This document shows positions 46,480 through 55,544 of a stretch of 64,000 nt of DNA, piece by piece (positions within the stretch are counted from its first letter, which is position 1; each line of letters begins with the position of its first letter). The notes beneath the pieces were generated by a model. The model was not told the origin of the DNA. It ran no database searches and saw only the letters and a list, made by a program, of their open reading frames with translations. This stretch comes from Bordetella avium (GTDB lineage: Bacteria > Pseudomonadota > Gammaproteobacteria > Burkholderiales > Burkholderiaceae_B), in contig NZ_CP139969.1 of NCBI RefSeq assembly GCF_034424645.1, positions 1,612,001-1,676,000 on the forward strand, written 5' to 3'. The position numbers and the translations under genes are program-made.

Positions 46480-47113
46480 GGGCAGCTAGAGCGATGGCTT
46501 GGACAGGTGCGTCGAAAGACAGAAAGACCGGGTTTTCGCACACCGGGCCACGGCGTTTGAGAATCTGCACCGACAGACCGTCCTGAGCGGGGGCTAGGGC
46601 CAGGCGCAAAGGCGCGGGTGAGGCGCCGTGCGCCGCCTGGGCCGGGCGCAACACGAAAAACAGCGTGTCGCTGGCCTGGGCGGCCAAATGCAGCCGGCGC
46701 AAAGACTCGGGCCGCACTTGCGGCAGCCAGCACAACAACGCCGTGCAACTGGCGTGTTTGAGCACCTGTTCGGTAGCCCAGAGCGTGTCGGCCAGTTTGG
46801 CGGGCGCGATCCAGAGCAGGCGTTCGGGCGCGATGCGCCATTGCCGCCAGGCCGCGATATGTGGCGTGAAAGGGGGCTGCACCAGCGCGACCGGGCGGCT
46901 GTCTTGCTGGCCGCGCAAGGCCGTGGACAGCAGACGTAATTCGCCACTGCCCGGATGGGGCAAGAGCAATTCGGTCAGGCTGCCCACCGGCCAGCCGCCC
47001 TCGGGCAATTGGGCCGATAAGTCGGCATAGCCCGTGGGGACGACGCGTGCGCTGGCCCGAGCCAGTTGCGTGGCCCTCCAGAGGGCGGGGTGGATATGTT
47101 CGGGTGCGGGCAT
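46412..47113 (-). CDS. imuA: ImuA, translesion synthesis-associated RecA/SulA-like protein
   Basis: 233 residues from ATG 47113 (MPAPEHIHPALWRATQLA). The RecA-like segment includes LPEGGWPVGSLTELLLPHPGSGELRLL, a degenerate Walker-A-like region (PHPGSGE, no Lys), and WIAPAKLADTLWATEQVLKH. First gene of the SOS mutasome operon. It starts 20 bases after the LexA box. The C-terminal 22 codons overlap imuB. Confidence 0.92.
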   Translation of the reverse strand: MPAPEHIHPALWRATQLARASARVVPTGYADLSAQLPEGGWPVGSLTELLLPHPGSGELRLLSTALRGQQDSRPVALVQPPFTPHIAAWRQWRIAPERLLWIAPAKLADTLWATEQVLKHASCTALLCWLPQVRPESLRRLHLAAQASDTLFFVLRPAQAAHGASPAPLRLALAPAQDGLSVQILKRRGPVCENPVFLSFDAPVQAIALAAHATLDRHSSSSPVAGQHAYPVA

Positions 47114-47132
47114 GGCCGGAATAGCGGAAATA

Positions 47133-47152
47133 TACTGTATTAATATACAGTA
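47133..47152 (-). promoter_or_regulatory. LexA box of the imuA-imuB-dnaE2 operon
   Basis: TACTGTATTAATATACAGTA agrees with the SOS-box consensus at 18 of 20 positions, differing only in the two central bases. It lies 20 bases ahead of the imuA start. Confidence 0.93.
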
Positions 47153-47306
47153 GATCATACCGGAAATTTCCCAGCGCCCCTAGGCGGCAAGTCGTGCGTC
47201 AGAGGGCTGGACCTGCGTCGGCTGCCGTTTGCTGCGCGTGAAAACCTGACAGCGCCTAGAATGCAAGCAGGGCGGGCCAGACCCGCCATCTCACCGGATA
47301 CGCATC

Positions 47307-48017
47307 ATGAGTACAACCATTACTACCGCTATTGAGCTGTTGCCCGAACCCGAAATCGAAATCAAGCAGCTCTTTATTCTGTTGCATGGCGTCGGCGGCA
47401 CGCCCGCCAGCTTGGAGAATCTGGCCCAGGCCTTGCGCCAGGCCTTTCCGGCTTCGGCTGTGCTGATTCCTGCGGGCGCCCAGCCGTTTGACGGCGGCGG
47501 CGAGGGCCGTCAGTGGTTCTCTATTCGTGGCGTGACCGAAACCAACCGTCCTGAGCGGGTGGCCGCCGCCTTGCCGTCCCTGGTGAGCTATATCCAGGCT
47601 CAGCAGCAGCGTTTGGGCCTGTTGCAGTCGGACACCGCCCTAGCCGGTTTCTCGCAAGGCGCCATCATGGCCTTGGAGGCTGTGCAGGCCCATGATGGGC
47701 TGGCCGGTCGGGTCATGGCGTTTTCAGGCCGCTACGCCAGCTTGCCCAAGGCGCCGCCGCAATACACCACCATCCATATCCTGCATGGCGCGGCCGACCC
47801 GGTGATTGAGGCCGTGCATGCCCAGGCTGCCCAGGCCCGGCTTGCCGAACTGCATGGCGATGCCACGATTGATATCGCCAGCTCGGTGGGCCATGAGTTG
47901 CATCCGGCGCTTATTGAGCGTGCCATCGTGCGCCTCAAAACCTGTGTGCCTTTGCGCAGTTGGGAGGCTGCGCTCGGCCTGAATCAGACGCCGCCCGAAG
48001 GCAGTTCCGTACATTGA
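47307..48017 (+). CDS. ypfH: alpha/beta-hydrolase, YpfH/phospholipase-carboxylesterase type
   Basis: 236 residues. LFILLHGVGGTPASLENLAQAL (oxyanion loop), nucleophile motif GFSQGAIMALE, Asp in HILHGAADPVIE and the His in SVGHELHPALIERA make the esterase triad, as in YpfH and carboxylesterase 2. Cytoplasmic, no signal peptide. Faces the imuA promoter divergently and ends two bases before the efflux operon stop. Substrate unknown. Confidence 0.88.
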   Translation: MSTTITTAIELLPEPEIEIKQLFILLHGVGGTPASLENLAQALRQAFPASAVLIPAGAQPFDGGGEGRQWFSIRGVTETNRPERVAAALPSLVSYIQAQQQRLGLLQSDTALAGFSQGAIMALEAVQAHDGLAGRVMAFSGRYASLPKAPPQYTTIHILHGAADPVIEAVHAQAAQARLAELHGDATIDIASSVGHELHPALIERAIVRLKTCVPLRSWEAALGLNQTPPEGSSVH

Positions 48018-48019
48018 GA

Positions 48020-49459
48020 TCAAGGCATGGCGGGCGCCGGGTCTTCCCAGCCCCCGCCCAGCGTAAGAAACAGTTCGATCTGATCGTCGGACAGAGCCGC
48101 TTGCGACGCCGCCAGTGCGCTTTCATTGCCAGCCAGCGTGCGTTCGGCATCCAGCACGCTCAGATAGTCGGTCTTGCCTATCTGGAAGAGTTGGCGCGCC
48201 TGTCGGGCGGCCAGGACGCTTTGGTCGCGCGCGGCGCGCAGGGCGCTGTCGCGGTCCAGTTGCCGGGCATAGCTGACTAGGGCGCTTTCGGTTTCGCGCA
48301 GCGCATTGAGCACCGTACCGTCAAAGCGCGCCAAGGCCGCCTTGGTGGATGCTTCGGCTTGGGCAATACGGGCCTGCGCCGCGCCAGTATTGGGCAGCGT
48401 CCAGGTGATCAAAGGCCCGATGCTCCAGCTTAAGGTGCCGCGATCGCCAAAGCGCGTGGCGGGACCGCCCGAGGCCCCCGACAAACCTAATGAAATCTTG
48501 GGGTAAAGATCCGCTGTGGCCACGCCGACGCGAGCGGTGGCCGCCGCCAGGCTGCGCTCGGCCTGACGGATATCCGGGCGCCGGCGCAGCAGCGCCGCGC
48601 CGTCGCCCACCGGAATGGCTTGCGTCAGGCGCGGTGCCTGCGCGCATTGCATCAGCTTTTGCGGCAACTCAGCGGGCAGCCGCCCCGTGAGGGCGGCCAA
48701 TCGATAAAACGCGCTGCGTTGCCGCGCCTCGAAAGGCGGCAGTTCGGCCTGCAATTGCGCGAGCTGGCTGCTGGCGCGAGATAGATCCAGCGCGGTGCCG
48801 CGTCCGGCGTTTTGCAGGCGTTGAACCGCATTGACCGACTCTTGTTGCACAGCGACCGATCGCCGCGCCGAGGCCAGTTGCATCCCTGCCGAGCACAGGT
48901 CCGCATAGGCACGGGCGGTCTCGGCTGCGACGGTCACACGGGTGGCGTCATAGGCTGCCTGCGCTGCCTGGGCATCGTCGCGTGCGGCTTCGATGGCGCG
49001 GCGGATTTGCCCGAACAAATCAATCTGATAGGAAATGCTGGCGCCGGCAGCGTATGACCAGCGGTCTTGCGGACGGACATCGGGTTGCAGTTCCTGGACG
49101 CCGGAGACATGGCCGAAAGTCGGTGCAGCGTTCACCCCCACCGTTGGCAACTGCTGCGCCTGAGCTTCGCGCGTCATGGCCTGGGCGCGTTCCAGATTGG
49201 CTGCCGCTGCGCGCAGATCGGTATTGGCCGTGAAGGCGGATGTTATCAATTGATCGAGCACCGGGTCTTTATACAGCCGCCACCAGTGCGGCGGCAGTTC
49301 ATTTGATTGATAGCGATGCGCGTCGGCCTGGGCGAAGGGGGCTTGGGCTGCCGCGCGTTGCGCCACGGCGTCTGCGGGCAGGCGGTAGTCCCTGCCCACG
49401 GCGCCGCAACCCGCCAGCGCGAGCGCCAATGTCAGCGAAGTCAGGGTGCGAATGGGCAT
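48020..49459 (-). CDS. efflux outer-membrane lipoprotein, NodT/OprM family
   Basis: 479 residues. Lipoprotein signal ending LALAGC (Cys18), then two OEP repeats forming the TolC-like barrel and helical tunnel (DLRAAAANLERAQAMTREAQAQQLPTVG and VGVATADLYPKISLGLSG). It forms the outer-membrane exit of the operon's pump. Last gene of the MarR-FUSC-DUF1656-HlyD-OMF operon, 28 bases after the membrane-fusion gene. Confidence 0.92.
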   Translation of the reverse strand: MPIRTLTSLTLALALAGCGAVGRDYRLPADAVAQRAAAQAPFAQADAHRYQSNELPPHWWRLYKDPVLDQLITSAFTANTDLRAAAANLERAQAMTREAQAQQLPTVGVNAAPTFGHVSGVQELQPDVRPQDRWSYAAGASISYQIDLFGQIRRAIEAARDDAQAAQAAYDATRVTVAAETARAYADLCSAGMQLASARRSVAVQQESVNAVQRLQNAGRGTALDLSRASSQLAQLQAELPPFEARQRSAFYRLAALTGRLPAELPQKLMQCAQAPRLTQAIPVGDGAALLRRRPDIRQAERSLAAATARVGVATADLYPKISLGLSGASGGPATRFGDRGTLSWSIGPLITWTLPNTGAAQARIAQAEASTKAALARFDGTVLNALRETESALVSYARQLDRDSALRAARDQSVLAARQARQLFQIGKTDYLSVLDAERTLAGNESALAASQAALSDDQIELFLTLGGGWEDPAPAMP

Positions 49460-49487
49460 GGCGTCGAGTCCAGAAAAGAGGGGGGAA

Positions 49488-50378
49488 TCAGTGCTTGGCG
49501 GAGGCGGTATCGATGGCCACGGTCGCGGTCTGGCCGGCCACCAGCCTTAGGTCGTCGGGAGCCTGATCTATCTTCACGCGTACCGGAATGCGCTGGGCCA
49601 GACGCACCCAGTTGAAAGTCGGGTTGACGTTGGGCAGCAGGTTGGCGCTGGTGCTGCGATCGCGATCGGCAATCCCCATCGCTACGCTTTCCACATGGCC
49701 CTGGATTTGTCGAGAATCGCCCATCAGGGTCACCAGAACCGGGTCTCCTTCGTGGATGCGGGGCAGTTTGGTTTCTTCGAAATAGCCTTCGATGTAGAAG
49801 GAGCCGGCATCCACCAGGGCCATGACGGCTCGGCCGGCGTTGGCATAAGATCCCACGCGCAGATCAAGATTGGTGACGCGGCCATCGCTTGCCGCTACCA
49901 CGCGGCTGCGCTCCAGGTTCAGGCGGGCCAGATTCAATTGCACCTCGGCCTGCGCCAGCGCGGCCTCGCTTTGATGCAGGCGGGTCTCGCTTTGCTCCCG
50001 TATTTCGGCTGAAACCAGCTGGCCCAGCGCACGATTGCGTTTGACATCGCGCGCAGCCTGGTCGCGCGCCACCTGCTGGGCCTGCAAGGCGGCCTCGGCC
50101 TGATCAAAGGCCAGTTGAAAGCGTGCGCGGTCGATCTCAAACAGCGTATCGCCTGCCTTGACGCTCTGGTTATCGCGTACGGGCACGGCGGTAACCAGGC
50201 CGGACACATCAGGCGCCACCTGCACGATATTGGCCTTCACCCGGCCGTCACGCGTCCAGGGCTCAAGCTCGTAATGCACCCAAAGCTGCCAACCGGCAAA
50301 CAGCGCCGCGAGAATGGCCAGCGCGGTGACTGCGTACTTGCCCAGCGCGGCCGGGCGGAGCGAGTTGGGAAGTTTCAT
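49488..50378 (-). CDS. HlyD/AaeA-type membrane fusion protein
   Basis: 296 residues. One N-terminal membrane segment (about 15-32), a biotinyl-lipoyl half (VQVAPDVSGLVTAVPVRDNQSVKAGDTLFEID), a coiled-coil hairpin (QAEAALQAQQVARDQAARDVKRNRALG) and a second lipoyl half, then a beta barrel. This is the EmrA/AaeA plan that links an inner-membrane pump to the outer-membrane factor. Follows the DUF1656 gene by four bases. Confidence 0.92.
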   Translation of the reverse strand: MKLPNSLRPAALGKYAVTALAILAALFAGWQLWVHYELEPWTRDGRVKANIVQVAPDVSGLVTAVPVRDNQSVKAGDTLFEIDRARFQLAFDQAEAALQAQQVARDQAARDVKRNRALGQLVSAEIREQSETRLHQSEAALAQAEVQLNLARLNLERSRVVAASDGRVTNLDLRVGSYANAGRAVMALVDAGSFYIEGYFEETKLPRIHEGDPVLVTLMGDSRQIQGHVESVAMGIADRDRSTSANLLPNVNPTFNWVRLAQRIPVRVKIDQAPDDLRLVAGQTATVAIDTASAKH

Positions 50379-50382
50379 ACTG

Positions 50383-50595
50383 CTATCCCTGAAAAAAATA
50401 TGGGGAAATCAAAAAAACGCCATACAGCAGCACGACCGTCAGCGCGAGGTCGAACAGCGCCGGATGCCACACAAAACGGTAAAGACCCGCGCGCGCCAGC
50501 AGGCGCCGCAACATCCAGCTCAGGCCCAGCGCTGGCAGGGCCAGCACCAGCAGCCAGGGAAAATAAACGCCGTAGAAGTTGAATTCGCCAATCAT
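50383..50595 (-). CDS. AaeX-like DUF1656 small membrane protein
   Basis: 70 residues from ATG 50595 (MIGEFNFYGVYFPWLLVLALP). Two hydrophobic segments and the conserved ExxxxGVYxP start of DUF1656. It sits between a FUSC pump and its HlyD partner, as AaeX does in E. coli aaeXAB. It starts just inside the FUSC gene end (the FUSC stop is at 50601), so the genes nearly touch. Confidence 0.9.
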   Translation of the reverse strand: MIGEFNFYGVYFPWLLVLALPALGLSWMLRRLLARAGLYRFVWHPALFDLALTVVLLYGVFLISPYFFQG

Positions 50596-50600
50596 GGTGC

Positions 50601-52640
50601 TCAGGCCTCCTGGAACACAGGGCGGTAGACCTGGGCATCCGGATAAAAGGCGCGGCGGATGCCCACCAAGGCCACCACGGCACGCTCCCGGGCCGTTTCG
50701 CCAGCGTCCGGCGTGGCGCATACGCTTTGCAAGGCGCGGTCGATGCGGGCCAGCAGATCGGCCGGACGCGCTTTGCTTTTACCGGCCAGACGCGCTTCAA
50801 AACAGTCCGCCAGGCCGCGCAGCACCGGCTCAATGGCCGCATCTGCTACCGGCATATGAGGCCGGGCGCGTTGCAATTCGGCGATGTCTTTGCCCACGCG
50901 CAGATCCTTCAATGCGTCACTGGCGAATTGATCGTCCTGGCGCTGCGTGATGGCCAGCCGTGGTTGCAGCAGGCCGATGCGGTCCAGCAGGCGTGCCGCA
51001 AAGGCCTGCCGGTTCAGGACGCGCTGACCGCGGGCCAGCGTGGCGAGTTCTTTCCAGTTGGCGCTTTGCAGACGGCGAGCGCTCCATTCCACGCTTACCG
51101 AACGGAAAATGGCGGTGATGATGGCCGCCAGCGCCACGCCGATACATTGCGCCAGCGTCGTATCCAGAAAGGACACGATGTCGGCGGTATGGGTGTCATG
51201 CAGGGCCAGGGTGCCGCTCAAGCCGAAAAACACCGCCATGGCCTTGCCTACCGAGGCTGGCCGTGTGAGCAGGATGCCGACCACAAAGGCGACCGGAAAC
51301 AGCGTCAGCGCCAGCATTTCAAACGAGTGCAGCGCCGGCATGATGCCCAGCAGATACAAGGCCGACAGCGGGATCGACGCAATGGTGTATTTCAAAAACT
51401 GCATGATGCCGGGCACCGGGTCGTCCTGCGCGGCGAAAAAACAGCTCGCAATAGCCGCCATTAGCGCTGCGGTCGCGCCATTGGTCCAGGCCGTGCCGAT
51501 CCAGAACAGGCAGCAGACGGAAATCGCCAGGCCTGCGCCCAGCGCCGATAGCAGGGCCAGTTGATGATCGCGGTGCAGGGCCGGACCGCGTGTCAGGCGG
51601 CGCGGCGCCGGACGCGGACGGCCTTGCAGGCCGTCCCGGATGTCTAGCCGCACGACCAGGCAGGCGTCATAGCTTTCCACCAGTTCGCGCAGTCGGGTCA
51701 GCAGGCTGGCCAGCAAGGCCTCGTTCCAGCTCGATTCCGCACGCATGGGCGGCGTCAGCGCCACCAGCCGGGCGCGCAACTGCGCAGCCTGTTCGCGGGT
51801 GGCGCTGGCACTGTTGTCCATCCACGCTGAAATATCATCCATCACGGCGCGTACCGGCGCCGGCAGCTCACGGCCGCTGGCCGCCAGCGCCTGTAGCCGG
51901 TCCTCGATGGCCGACACGGTCGGCGTGATGGCGACGATGTGATCTTGCATGGCTCGCAGCGCATTCGCTGTCCAGCGGATATTGCCCGTGTCAAAAGGCA
52001 CGTGCGTGGCCATCAAGCGCAGTTGCGTGATGTCGTTGGCCAATGTGCGGCGGTCTTTGGCCTCTTTGCCGCCCAGGCCCAGTGTCTTGAGCACTTCCTG
52101 CACCCAAATGCGGGCGTCGCGTACCGTGGCGTCCAGCCGGCTCATCAAGGGCCGCCCGATGCCGCGCGGCAGCACCAGGCTATGTGCCAGCGTGGCGCAG
52201 ATGATGCCAAGGCTGATTTCCTCCACCCGCGCCAGCGCCGTGTCAAATACGGTGGCCGGGTCGCTGACGCTGGGAAAGCCGATCATCGCGGCCGTATAGC
52301 CCGCCAGCATAAAAAGGTAGGAGCGCGGTGTGCGGTCCAGCAAGGCCACATAGAGGCAGATGCCCACCCACAACACCATCACCAGTGTCATCAGCACGGG
52401 ATAGTTGGCCAGCCGGGGCACGGTATAGACCGTCATCGCTGAGCCGAAGAAGGTCCCGCCCAGGCGGTAAACTGCCTTGGAGCGCACCGCGCCGGACCAG
52501 GGTTGCGACACAATATAGGCGGTCGTCATGGCCCAGAACGGTCTTGGCAGGCCGATGCTGTAAGAGAGATATAAAGCGGCCATGGCGCCCATAAAACTCT
52601 TTAGCGAGAATAGCGCTTCTTCCAGCGTAGGCGGTTTCAT
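50601..52640 (-). CDS. FUSC family aromatic-acid-type exporter (AaeB-like)
   Basis: 679 residues. Two blocks of five to six membrane segments, at about residues 15-165 and 365-515, each followed by a cytoplasmic helical domain: the FUSC/AaeB architecture. Start ATG overlaps the MarR stop by ATGA. AaeB pumps hydroxybenzoates and related acids with AaeA; here an OMF gene completes a three-part system. Its substrate is unknown. Confidence 0.9.
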   Translation of the reverse strand: MKPPTLEEALFSLKSFMGAMAALYLSYSIGLPRPFWAMTTAYIVSQPWSGAVRSKAVYRLGGTFFGSAMTVYTVPRLANYPVLMTLVMVLWVGICLYVALLDRTPRSYLFMLAGYTAAMIGFPSVSDPATVFDTALARVEEISLGIICATLAHSLVLPRGIGRPLMSRLDATVRDARIWVQEVLKTLGLGGKEAKDRRTLANDITQLRLMATHVPFDTGNIRWTANALRAMQDHIVAITPTVSAIEDRLQALAASGRELPAPVRAVMDDISAWMDNSASATREQAAQLRARLVALTPPMRAESSWNEALLASLLTRLRELVESYDACLVVRLDIRDGLQGRPRPAPRRLTRGPALHRDHQLALLSALGAGLAISVCCLFWIGTAWTNGATAALMAAIASCFFAAQDDPVPGIMQFLKYTIASIPLSALYLLGIMPALHSFEMLALTLFPVAFVVGILLTRPASVGKAMAVFFGLSGTLALHDTHTADIVSFLDTTLAQCIGVALAAIITAIFRSVSVEWSARRLQSANWKELATLARGQRVLNRQAFAARLLDRIGLLQPRLAITQRQDDQFASDALKDLRVGKDIAELQRARPHMPVADAAIEPVLRGLADCFEARLAGKSKARPADLLARIDRALQSVCATPDAGETARERAVVALVGIRRAFYPDAQVYRPVFQEA

Positions 52641-53104
52641 GGCTTGAAACCCGCCGCGGCGGACTCACGGCCCAAGGCAGTCTTCAACTGTTCCAGCACG
52701 CTCAGGCAAACCGTCAAATCTTCCTGTGGCACGTCCTTAAACAGTTGGCGGCGTAACTGCACCAGCACTGCTTCGACCTGCTCGCACAGCGCCTTGCCCG
52801 AGGCGGTCAGATGTATCGTCTTGGCTCGCCGATCTTGGGTGGCTTCGCGCCGCTCCATCAGACCGGCCGCTACCAACTGATCCAGCACCCGTACCAGCGA
52901 CGGGCCTTCCACACCCAGCGCTTCGGCCAGCGCGCCCTGGCGCACACCGTCACCCAGGCGGCCAGTCAGAATCACCGGCCAGGCCGTGGCCTGTGACAAA
53001 CCAAAATCCACCAGGGCCTTGTCGGCCGCGCTGCGGTAGGCCCGCGACAACACCATGAGGTTCGCGGTCATGTTCATGAGCTGAGAGTCGGTGGGCGTGT
53101 TCAT
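52637..53104 (-). CDS. MarR family repressor
   Basis: 155 residues. Winged helix-turn-helix with VRQGALAEALGVEGPSLVRVLDQLVAAGLMERREATQDRRAKTIHLTASGK, the classical MarR wing. First gene of the FUSC efflux operon, so it probably represses the pump and itself and responds to a phenolic ligand. An inverted repeat lies just upstream. Confidence 0.93.
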   Translation of the reverse strand: MNTPTDSQLMNMTANLMVLSRAYRSAADKALVDFGLSQATAWPVILTGRLGDGVRQGALAEALGVEGPSLVRVLDQLVAAGLMERREATQDRRAKTIHLTASGKALCEQVEAVLVQLRRQLFKDVPQEDLTVCLSVLEQLKTALGRESAAAGFKP

Positions 53105-53117
53105 GGGAATCCATCAC

Positions 53118-53149
53118 AAGCTATTAAGTAGGAAGCTAATAGATAGCTT
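53118..53149 (-). promoter_or_regulatory. candidate MarR operator
   Basis: Three AAGCTA half-sites: two form a perfect inverted repeat AAGCTA-N5-TAGCTT at 53133-53149, and a further direct half-site is at 53118-53123. They lie 13-45 bases upstream of the marR start in an AT-rich promoter. Confidence 0.6.
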
Positions 53150-53328
53150 ACACTAGTATTGCTAGGGATTCTACTTATATCAATGGCTTGCTAATAATTG
53201 CGCCGCACGGAGGCCCGTCTCGTCGAGGCGGTAGCCGCCGTCTTGAACGCACAGGGTGGGCCGCACCCGGCCGCTAAGGCCGGACGGACTATCCGCAAGA
53301 AAAGGGGGAGGGCCTTGCCGAAGAGAAA

Positions 53329-53775
53329 TCAGTGGCCGTCGCAATCCGCCCAGCAGTTGGGCGTTTCGTAGAGTCGAACGCGTGACAGGCGCAGTGCATT
53401 GCCGTAGGCGCTCTGATAGTGCGGCGCGAGCCGCGCAAAAATAATGGCGGCCAGGTTTTCAGCCGTCGGGATACGGTCCAACACTACCGTCTTGTGCCCG
53501 GGCAGGGTGGCCAGAAACTCCCGCACGGCAGTATCGCCCTCATAGACCAGAAAAGCATGGTCCCAGACGTCCACGATATGTGTCTTGGCAATGTGTTTGA
53601 TTTCCGAGAAATCCATCACCATCCCCGTGTCGGACTGGCCGGGCGCCTCGACAACATCGCCGCTCAAGGTGATCTCTAGCACATAGCGATGGCCGTGTAG
53701 ATTGCGGCATTGGCTACGGTGGTCGGGAATGCGGTGGCCGGCGTCGAACTCCAGCTTGCGGGTGACAGCAATCAC
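53329..53775 (-). CDS. queD: 6-carboxy-5,6,7,8-tetrahydropterin synthase
   Basis: 148 residues from a GTG at 53775. The zinc ligands are His14 (DAGHR), His27 and His29 (LHGHRY), with catalytic Cys23 (SQC) between; Asp/His of the second set lie in VWDHAFLV. Second step of queuosine precursor synthesis (7-cyano-7-deazaguanine pathway). It lies 28 bases downstream of queE on the same strand, so it is one operon. Confidence 0.95.
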   Translation of the reverse strand: MIAVTRKLEFDAGHRIPDHRSQCRNLHGHRYVLEITLSGDVVEAPGQSDTGMVMDFSEIKHIAKTHIVDVWDHAFLVYEGDTAVREFLATLPGHKTVVLDRIPTAENLAAIIFARLAPHYQSAYGNALRLSRVRLYETPNCWADCDGH

Positions 53776-53803
53776 GGGCGAACCCCGCAGATAAAACGAA
53801 CAA

Positions 53804-54436
53804 TCATGGAATGCCTATGTATTTATGGGTCTGCACACTCAAGCGCCATTGCGGATGCGCCATGCAGTACTGCACTGCCGCCTCGGTATGCGCGCGGCGC
53901 AATGGGCTATCCAGCGGCTGCAAAAAAAAGTGCTCGAAATCCAGCCCGGCAAAGGCTTCGGGCGGCGCTTCGACCTGAGGGAACACCAGCTTGAGCTCCT
54001 GGCCACGGGTTTGCACCACCGGTGCGCGGCCTTTGGGACTGACACAGATCCAATCCACGCCCGCTGGCACAGGCAGCGTGCCATTGGTTTCGATGGCGAT
54101 CGTGAAACCCTGGGCATGCACGGCGTCGATCAAGGCTTCATCCAACTGGAGCAAAGGCTCGCCGCCCGTGAACACCACATAACGCCCGGCCCTGTCCGGG
54201 CCCCAGGTGCGGGCAATCGTGTCGGCCAGGGCTTGCGCGTCACGGAACTTGCCTCCGCCCTCGCCATCGCTACCGACAAAATCGGTGTCACAGAAGGTGC
54301 AGGCCGCTGCCGCGCGATCGCTTTCGCGGCCCGACCATAGGTTGCAGCCGGAAAAACGGCAAAAGACCGCCGCCCGGCCCGCCTGGGCGCCTTCGCCCTG
54401 CAGCGTCTTGAAAATTTCTTTGGCGGAGTAAGTCAT
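53804..54436 (-). CDS. queE: 7-carboxy-7-deazaguanine synthase
   Basis: 210 residues from ATG 54436 (MTYSAKEIFKTLQGEG). Radical-SAM enzyme with the longer spacing Cys31-x14-Cys46-x2-Cys49 typical of QueE. Conserved FTGGEPLLQ and ETNGTLPVP. Makes CDG from CPH4. A start 13 codons earlier is open but lacks homology. Operon with queD. Confidence 0.94.
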   Translation of the reverse strand: MTYSAKEIFKTLQGEGAQAGRAAVFCRFSGCNLWSGRESDRAAAACTFCDTDFVGSDGEGGGKFRDAQALADTIARTWGPDRAGRYVVFTGGEPLLQLDEALIDAVHAQGFTIAIETNGTLPVPAGVDWICVSPKGRAPVVQTRGQELKLVFPQVEAPPEAFAGLDFEHFFLQPLDSPLRRAHTEAAVQYCMAHPQWRLSVQTHKYIGIP

Positions 54437-54524
54437 GAACAGCCGGCCGGAAGCGCCGGTTGGGGGGAGAGACATGGCATTTTAGCGGGTGTTGGACCCG
54501 TCCAACTCCTCCCCGCCCGGTCTC

Positions 54525-55544
54525 TCAACGACAGGATGCCAGACAATCCCAGACCGCATCGGCTACTACCGCTGGCGCAATCGCGTCCATGTGTTTATCT
54601 CCGACGGGTTCGATGACGTGCAACCAGGGGGCGTAACGCATTGCGGGTGTAGCGCCGAAAAGCCCGATCGTGGGCACACCATGGGCGACTGCGATATGCA
54701 TGCCCATACTATCGTTGGAAGCAAACACGGTGCAACGCGCGATGAGCGCCTGGCTATCGCAGATTTCCGCGTCCTGTTGCGTCGCGTCCAGCACGGTGAT
54801 GGTATCTGGCAGCAGGGCACGGATATCCTGCGCAATATGCGCGACATCGCTGCCGCCGATCAACAAGAAGCTGAGTCCGGCGTCGCGCTCGTGCAGCAGC
54901 CGAGCGACCTCGGCAAACCCCTGGCTGCTGTAACGCTTATAAGGCTGAGAGCCGTTCAAACCGAATCCGACGATACGGGGCATCTTCCCGAGTAACTGCT
55001 CTGCCTTGGCCTTAGCCGAGGGTTTGCAAAATAATGCAGGGTAACGGGGTTCAAACCGATATCCGGCCTTGGCAAACACTAAAGGCAACCAGGTATAGGT
55101 ATCTGGATGTGGCGTTCCCTTGCGACGCACCCAAGTCCGATGCGTGAGCAGGGCCGCGAGATGCGGCTGGTGGTAACGTACGAAACCCACACGCTGAGGA
55201 ATCCCCGCCAGGCGGGCCGCCAAGGCCACATGGTTGCGAAACGAGAATAAAAACAGTGCGTCGTAGTTCTTGCTCTTCAGTACTTGCTGCAGATCTGAGA
55301 TGCGCTTCCAGCCGCGTGACTGATGCACGGCTTGGAGTGATACCACCTCTCGCACATAGGGCTGAGCGCGAAATAGCTCCAGTGCCGGCTCGGCTTGAGT
55401 CATCAGCAAGGACACTTTGCCGCCGGTTTGTTCCGCCAGGGCCTGGGCGAACATCATGCCGAGCACGCCGTCACCAATGCCGCCAGAAAGATAAATGGCG
55501 CAATTGCGCGCAGCAGTACGAGAGCCGGGAGACGGTTTGAACAT
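54525..55544 (-). CDS. glycosyltransferase family 9 (heptosyltransferase-like)
   Basis: 339 residues, GT-B fold. The N-terminus has YLSGGIGDGVLGMMFAQAL, the acceptor-side loop of heptosyltransferases. The C-terminal half has VGFGLNGSQPYKRYSSQGFAEVARLL, FLLIGGSDVAHIAQ and NDSMGMHIAVAHGVPTIGLFGAT, the nucleotide-sugar site. It adds heptose or a similar sugar to lipopolysaccharide core. It stands alone, not in an LPS cluster, and its upstream DNA is AT-rich for this window, which may indicate transfer. Confidence 0.87.
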   Translation of the reverse strand: MFKPSPGSRTAARNCAIYLSGGIGDGVLGMMFAQALAEQTGGKVSLLMTQAEPALELFRAQPYVREVVSLQAVHQSRGWKRISDLQQVLKSKNYDALFLFSFRNHVALAARLAGIPQRVGFVRYHQPHLAALLTHRTWVRRKGTPHPDTYTWLPLVFAKAGYRFEPRYPALFCKPSAKAKAEQLLGKMPRIVGFGLNGSQPYKRYSSQGFAEVARLLHERDAGLSFLLIGGSDVAHIAQDIRALLPDTITVLDATQQDAEICDSQALIARCTVFASNDSMGMHIAVAHGVPTIGLFGATPAMRYAPWLHVIEPVGDKHMDAIAPAVVADAVWDCLASCR

